Assembly: GCA_037042915.1 (NCBI GenBank)
Contig: CM073194.1
Span: forward strand, 4,774,001 to 4,838,000
Source of the DNA: Auricularia sp. M13
Lineage: Eukaryota; Basidiomycota; Agaricomycetes; Auriculariales; Auriculariaceae
Reading direction: 5' to 3'
Length of the DNA stretch: 64,000 nt
The notes beneath the pieces are model-generated. The model was not told the origin of the DNA. It saw nothing but the letters and a program-made list of their open reading frames with translations, and did not search any database. The position numbers and the translations under genes were made by a program. Shown in pieces: positions 58,865 through 64,000 of the stretch; within the stretch, counting starts at the first letter, position 1; every line of letters starts with the position of its first letter.

Positions 58865-60555
58865 CTAATGAAATTGTCCTGGGTTGAAGAGCTGAAGAAA
58901 GGCCATTGAGGGGTAGAATGGCACGTCTATACTTCGTACTCGGCCTCCCACGGCCCTGTATCCCGGCGCGCCCATAGCGCCTTCCTCCCCCGAGAGTACG
59001 AGCGCGAGTTGGCCAAGATTTGAGTTGCCAGACACAACGAACGCATCAGAATACAAGCTATATACCGTAAGCTCGGCGATAAGCTGTCGTGTCAGCGCGA
59101 CTCTGAGGGCTGTCGACGCTCGGAGGAACTCGCTTTGCGTCCAGCGTGGCGAGAGAGCGCGACGAATCGCGGGAGAGGTCGCGTTCGTCGCGGGCGCCGG
59201 TGGCCCGTAAAGCCGGTCGAATTCTTCTTTCTCCTCCGGCGAAAGCTCTTCAGACGGGGTGTGAATAATGTCGAACTCGTTTTCCTCGTCCAGCGCAGTT
59301 AGACGCTCAGTTATGCCGGTCTCGGCGGTCATTACGACGAGAAGCGGCCTCGGATCGGACTCGTTTCGTGGCGGGAAGGGGCTCGGCGTGAGGTCGTTCA
59401 TGTAGAGTCGTTTGAGGGCTATCTTCGCCGCCTTGAAGTAGATAGAAAGGTCATCCCTGATTACAGTCAGCTTCGCAGCTCTAAGTGCGAGCTGCGTGCA
59501 CGTACTGTCGCATATGGGAACCCGAGCGGGAAACATCGCTCCATTCTAGAACTTTGTCTCCCAGCCGTATCTGAAGCCTGAAGAAAGCTCCAGTATGGTA
59601 ATCGATCAGAAGGGTGCGTTACTTACGCTATTACTGGACGCCTCTGACGGCTGTCCGGATTGTCCAGCTCTACACGAGAGCGCAGCCGGTCGATCTGGGC
59701 TTGCATCCTCTCATTCGGCACCCACTCCTCCCTCAGCGTCGCGACCTGCTCAAGGAACGCCTTCTCGGTGCCGCGAAGGATGCTTTCGCCGTATGGTAGT
59801 GTCAAATGCGTGTCGTCCAGCCACCACATCTTCGCTTTGCGGATGAACTCGTCCATCGCATCGGAGTCGATCGAACGCTCCCGCACAATGGCATCCATCA
59901 CCAGCGTTTGCCGATGCCCACGCGTGAGGTAGAGCCGGGTGGCATTCTCCCAGCCCTGGATGCCGAATTCGTGCCACCTTCTACGGTTGACCTTGTAGAT
60001 GTCTTCGGGAAGGTCACAGTCGTACTTGGGCGGGACGAAGTAGTCGTCGAGCCTGCCGTAGGTCCATGCGCTGGTGTCTGCAACGACGGTCCACCCCATC
60101 TCGGCGGACATAGCCTTCGCGCGCAACTGAGACCCCTTAACCTCATGTGACAAATGGAATAAAAGATAACGTACGTAGACATTGTATTCAGAACCAAAAC
60201 CAGCGTCCCGCTCGACGCTTTTTCGAACGATGATCCTCTGGCATTCGCCATCGGGAACAGTTTCGTAATTGGTAACTGGAGCGGTTGGAGCTTGCGAAAG
60301 TTGCGGTGCATGGGGGCGCGGTAGGAACAAGAATAGACATATGGACGTCAAGGCAACCACGGCTATGAGGGCGCAGGAAATGAGCGCGAGGCGGATGGGA
60401 GAGAGCCATTTGCTTTGGCGGACAGCGGCGACAGAGTGCGTAGGCTCCGGAGCGTCGTCATCCTGGTCCTTGGTCGTATCGTCCAGCAGTGCGACGCGCA
60501 CGCCTTCTTCCTCACCGTTGTCCTTGCGCGGGTCATGAGCATAAGATACAGGCAT
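58865..60555 (-). CDS. Type II membrane protein, fucosyltransferase-like (GT23/O-FucT fold)
   Basis: Exons 60175-60555, 59627-60126, 59506-59577 and 58865-59456 close at 514 aa; the first intron is 48 bp, also readable in frame. A cytosolic N-tail of about 55 residues is followed by one helix (LALISCALIAVVALTSICLF), a Pro-rich stem and a luminal domain. Blocks DAGFGSEYNVY, WTVVADTSAWTYGRLDDYF, VVMTAETGITERL and LYSDAFVVSGNSNLGQLAL resemble fungal fucosyltransferase-like proteins. The donor-binding VHIRRGD-type motif appears as SHMRQDD, so activity is uncertain. Golgi location is inferred from topology. Function is a tentative family assignment. Confidence 0.65.
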
Positions 60556-62044
60556 GGGTGGTGGGAGAAGGAGAAGAGAGCTGCGGACGTCCCGCGGCCG
60601 CAGCCCGGACGGATGCTTGTGTAGATCGTCGTGAGCGCCAAAATCAGAACGTTACTGAACACACAGATGCCGATCATACAGCAGCATCGGAATACGAGCT
60701 AACCCTGTAAATCTTAGTCTATGGCCTATCGATGGAAAAGACAATGAGACCGTACGAGGAGGCACTGGCGCGGTTCATGAAGAATGTCCGGCAGGGTTGT
60801 CCCACGGGCAGCACATGGCAGATCGAACAAACTCATGATCAGCGTGTTAAATCCTGGTGGCAGTGCATAAGGTACATCGGATTTCTGGAGGACCTGGACA
60901 AAGCTGCAACGTTCAGCATTCAAATGAAAAGCTAGGTTCTAGGACAGTGCGTAAGAGACAGTGAAAGAAGACTATCCAAGAAGTTGTTCTCTTCTTTGCC
61001 TGCATTTCCGAGTACTAGTCTCGCCGGTACCTTACCGCAGCAGCGCAGTCGTCTTTGCCGATTCCTTCACGGAATCTCGGAGATACCATTCTATCCTATC
61101 CCAGCTGCATAACGATCAGGCGGCTGCAATCCCTGCGGCCCACTAGCACGATGTCGTCATGATATCGTGTTGGCGGGCTGGTAGGAAGCGGTACGGGCTG
61201 CCACCGTATGGAGCAGCCGCCAGCTCTCAGATGGCGTATGGGCTTGAATAAAGTACCGCGCAGGATGGAGCTGGAGTGCCGGGCTTTTCCTGAAGCGGGA
61301 CGTGTCTATATAGGCCCATAGTTCCTGTACCTACCTACCTACCTACCTACCAAGTAACATTAGCTCCGCAATCATGATAAGGTTGGTGCATCAGAATACG
61401 GACTGAGAGTGAGATTTCTGTGCGACACCCTCAGTCATTCTCATTCAACTATTTCAGAATGGTAGTTAATCTCGTAACACATCTGTCCAAATCCTGCAAG
61501 GGACAAAGAAAGAGACAAACGAGAGCCTACTTCGTAGGTTGAACGACGATCTCGGGGTTCACTTCGGTTGCTTCCGCGTTTGGAATTCGAACGTCATACC
61601 CGCGACAACTCCAGACCTCACGCGTACTCAAGATATGAATTTGCTAGAGACAGAAAAGGTCGCCATCTCAAACTGTGACGCTTCATCAGCAGGGACGCCT
61701 CTACGCGTAGCGTACAGTGGACACAGCTGCACTTCTTCGACATGCACGGATGGTTGGACTACGCCTTGGACTTCCCGTCTTGACTGGGCTGGATCAGAGA
61801 GACTTCGTCGAATCCTAGTACTCAGCTGAACACTGGCATCTGCGCTGTTGGATAGATGCCAGAGAGGAACGAACTTCGAATCATCGATATCTGGCAGTTC
61901 TTGGGCTCGATTGACTCTAACCTGTTGAGCCACTACGCTTGCTGAACTGTGGCATGGGAACATGGTGTGTGACATCATTGGCATTGCAATCGTTAATTCC
62001 CATTTACTTACAACAATTATTTTCGTACAGCATGTTATGAAAGC
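60556..62044. other. Intergenic region
   Basis: 1.5 kb between the fucosyltransferase-like gene and the permease. It contains a CCTA microsatellite. No gene could be supported. Confidence 0.35.
61330..61350. repeat. CCTA tetranucleotide microsatellite
   Basis: About five CCTA units in a row. Confidence 0.85.
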
Positions 62045-63733
62045 CTACGCAATCCAGAACCAGATCCTTTCCAGCCAGTTCCGAGGCGTGATAACAGGCC
62101 AAGTGGGTTCCAGACGGTCGATTTCAGCCTTACCGGACCAGATATCCATATCCTCGAGCTTGACAAACCTGGTCTTCTTGACGAACTTGTAGCCAAGGAA
62201 CAGCGACAAGAAAATCGGTATGTCGATGTACGGCGGGATGAACGACTTGGCGCTGAACCGTCCCGGGAAGAACGCGTCGAAGCCGTTGAAGAAAGCGATG
62301 AAGAGGCAGAAGAAAATTGAGAAGTACGCGAGGTAGGGCTGGCCGCGCGCGCGGTACGGCATCGACTCGCGCGGGACGCCGTGGAACTGGAGCGCCTTGT
62401 AGAAGCGCACATAGGTGAAGCACACGCTCGCCCAGACGATGAGCGTGCTGACCGCGCTCAGGTTGCTGATCCAGAAGAAGACCTCCGCCGCGCGGTTGTT
62501 GACGTTAAGGTACACGAGCAGGCTGAGCAGCGTCGTCGCGCCCACGCACGCGTACGGCACGCCGAACCGCTCGAACCGCAGGAACGCGGGCGCCTTGCCG
62601 TCCAGCGCCGCGCTGTACAGCACGCGCGTCGACGCGTAGAAGAACGAGTTGCCTGCAGACCACGCAGAGGTCAGCACGACGGCGTTGATGATCGACGGCA
62701 GCGCGCTGATGCCCGCGTTGGAGATCGCAATGACGAACGGGCTCTGCGCGGCGCCCGGCGCAGAGCTGCTGATCGCGTTCAGCAGTTTCGGGTCCTCTGA
62801 GGACACGCAGAGGCCGACCAGGAAGAGCGCCAGCACGTAGAAGATGGCGATGCGCCAGAACACGCGGCGGATGGCCTTGGGAATGTTGCGCCGCGGGTTC
62901 TCGGTCTCGCCGGATGCGACGACGACCATCTCGCTGCCGCCTTACGAGAACGTTGCCTGGATAAACACCTTCCAGAACGCGAGGAAGCGGCCGAGCGCGC
63001 CGGGGCGCAGGTACTCGTTCATTGGCCCAGGGTTGTTCCAGTACCGAAAGCCGATAACGTCGCCCGAGGGCGAGCCGCCGACGGTGATGATAAACATGAG
63101 CAGGATGAGGACGACGATCGTGGTGAGCTTTATGGCGCCGAACGCGAACTCGGCCTCGCCGTAGACGCGCACGGGGAAGCAGTTGACGATGACCATGGGG
63201 ACGAAGAAGATCGTGATGAGCGCGGCCTGCGGGATGCTGTGGTCCCAGAAGTCAAGCACGACGACGGATATGGTGACCTCGATTGGTACGCCGATCGCGA
63301 ACTGGTACCAGTAGTTCCAACCGAGCGTGAAGCCCAGCGCCGGGTCGACGTAGCGCGCCGCGAAGATGGGCACCGCGCCCGGGATGGGCAGCCACGCCGC
63401 CATCTCGCCCAGACTGTTGATCACGCAGTACAGGTTGAAGCCCGTTATCGCGTACGACAGGAACGTGGAGAGCGGCCCCGCGAGCGACAACACCTGCCCG
63501 CTGCCGACAAACAGGCCCGTGCCGATAGCGCCAGACAGCGCGAGGAATTGGACGTGCCGCGATTTGAGCCTGCGGTCGAGCGTGCCGACATGCTGCGCGT
63601 GGGGCTCCTCTTGCGCTTCCTCGACCTCGACCTGCTCGGCCTTCTCGTTATCGCTGGGCTCCGAGTGCACGCTAGGAGTTGCGTGCGGCTGGTGTGCAGC
63701 TTGCTGCGCCTCGATGTCATCGCGTACCGACAT
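62045..63733 (-). pseudogene. Amino-acid permease interrupted by one in-frame TAA
   Basis: A continuous, intronless 563-codon frame except for TAA at 62942-62944. Before it: an acidic N-tail, SRHVQFLALSGAIGTGLFVG (the yeast-amino-acid-transporter signature), LGWNYWYQFAIGVPIEVTI, and FIQATFS. After it the same frame continues GGSEMVVVASGETENPRRNI, then helices to the end LERIWFWIA. The family has Tyr at the stop position (FSYxGxE), so one base change explains it. All 12 expected helices are present. The missing introns are unusual for this locus. Sequence error, recent inactivation or readthrough are the options. Such proteins are plasma-membrane proton/amino-acid symporters. Confidence 0.85.
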
Positions 63734-64000
63734 CCTTTCCGTCAACGCCGTGTCTCGGACAAGGCTGCCTATTGAGGAGGATGGGAGAGCTGGGCAAGGG
63801 AGCGCGCATCAGTACGATGATGCCCCAGGTTTACTTCTGAAGTTCTTACGTTGACAGTGCACGCGCTCAGGTATTCTGCCAAGGCAGTACGACAGGATCG
63901 ACCGCCGTCATAGCAGTGGAGGTAACCGTGGACACGGCGAACGACGACGACGATGTTTCGCGACTGTAAGAGGGTTCTAAGGCAAGAGTGGTGCGGAGTT
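63734..64000. other. Upstream region of the permease
   Basis: Presumed promoter, cut by the window edge. No element identified. Confidence 0.3.

Noticed and set aside
62931-62942. GTAAGGCGGCAG as an intron explaining the permease stop
   Set aside because: It has GT and AG ends but is only 12 nt, far below any plausible intron.
1-64000. CRISPR arrays, operons, ribosome binding sites or rRNA
   Set aside because: The sequence is eukaryotic and intron-rich; no regularly spaced repeats or rRNA were seen.

Overview
The window is nuclear DNA from a filamentous fungus, most probably an Agaricomycete (Basidiomycota). The genes are intron-dense. Introns are very short, mostly 44-65 bp, with GTGCGT, GTACGT or GTGAGT donors. 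Several proteins have basidiomycete-type architectures, and a TATA-like box often lies about 50-70 bp before the ATG. Reading frames were joined by hand across introns. Models whose exon lengths close in frame from ATG to stop are given high confidence; the others are marked approximate.

Left part (1-14 kb): an F-box/LRR-type fragment; a four-helix membrane protein with an apparent frameshift; a secreted histidine acid phosphatase of the phytase/MINPP clan (4089-5553); myo-inositol oxygenase (6502-7910); a small membrane protein; a secreted polysaccharide lyase (9929-10787); a protein with two zinc-knuckle-like motifs; and a small secreted protein. The phosphatase, inositol oxygenase and lyase form a suggestive inositol-phosphate/uronate neighbourhood.

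Mobile-element island (14.3-21.6 kb): a TIR element sits exactly at the ATG of the small secreted protein and separates it from its TATA box. It is followed by a 705-bp foldback palindrome with 322-bp arms and a 482-bp hAT-type MITE with a perfect 8-bp target duplication. Few or no host genes are recognisable here.

Middle (21.6-39 kb): an F-box protein, an aldo-keto reductase, a kinase-like gene with apparent lesions, a probable GPI-anchored protein, a HAD phosphatase, and a three-member tandem family of small secreted proteins whose central copy is dead. Then come a one-pass membrane protein and VPS68.

Right part (39-64 kb): a short-chain dehydrogenase; two GtaA-type glutaminase-like secreted proteins (40926-44128 and 53568-56616) flanking a multi-pass membrane protein with a long disordered tail; cytosolic-type arginyl-tRNA synthetase; and a cysteine-rich four-repeat secreted protein. 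After these lie a tRNA-like sequence inside a possible TIR element, a type II membrane protein resembling fucosyltransferases, and an intronless amino-acid permease broken by one in-frame TAA.

The overall picture is a gene-dense, secretion-rich saprotroph-type locus with local duplication, pseudogenisation and non-autonomous DNA transposons.
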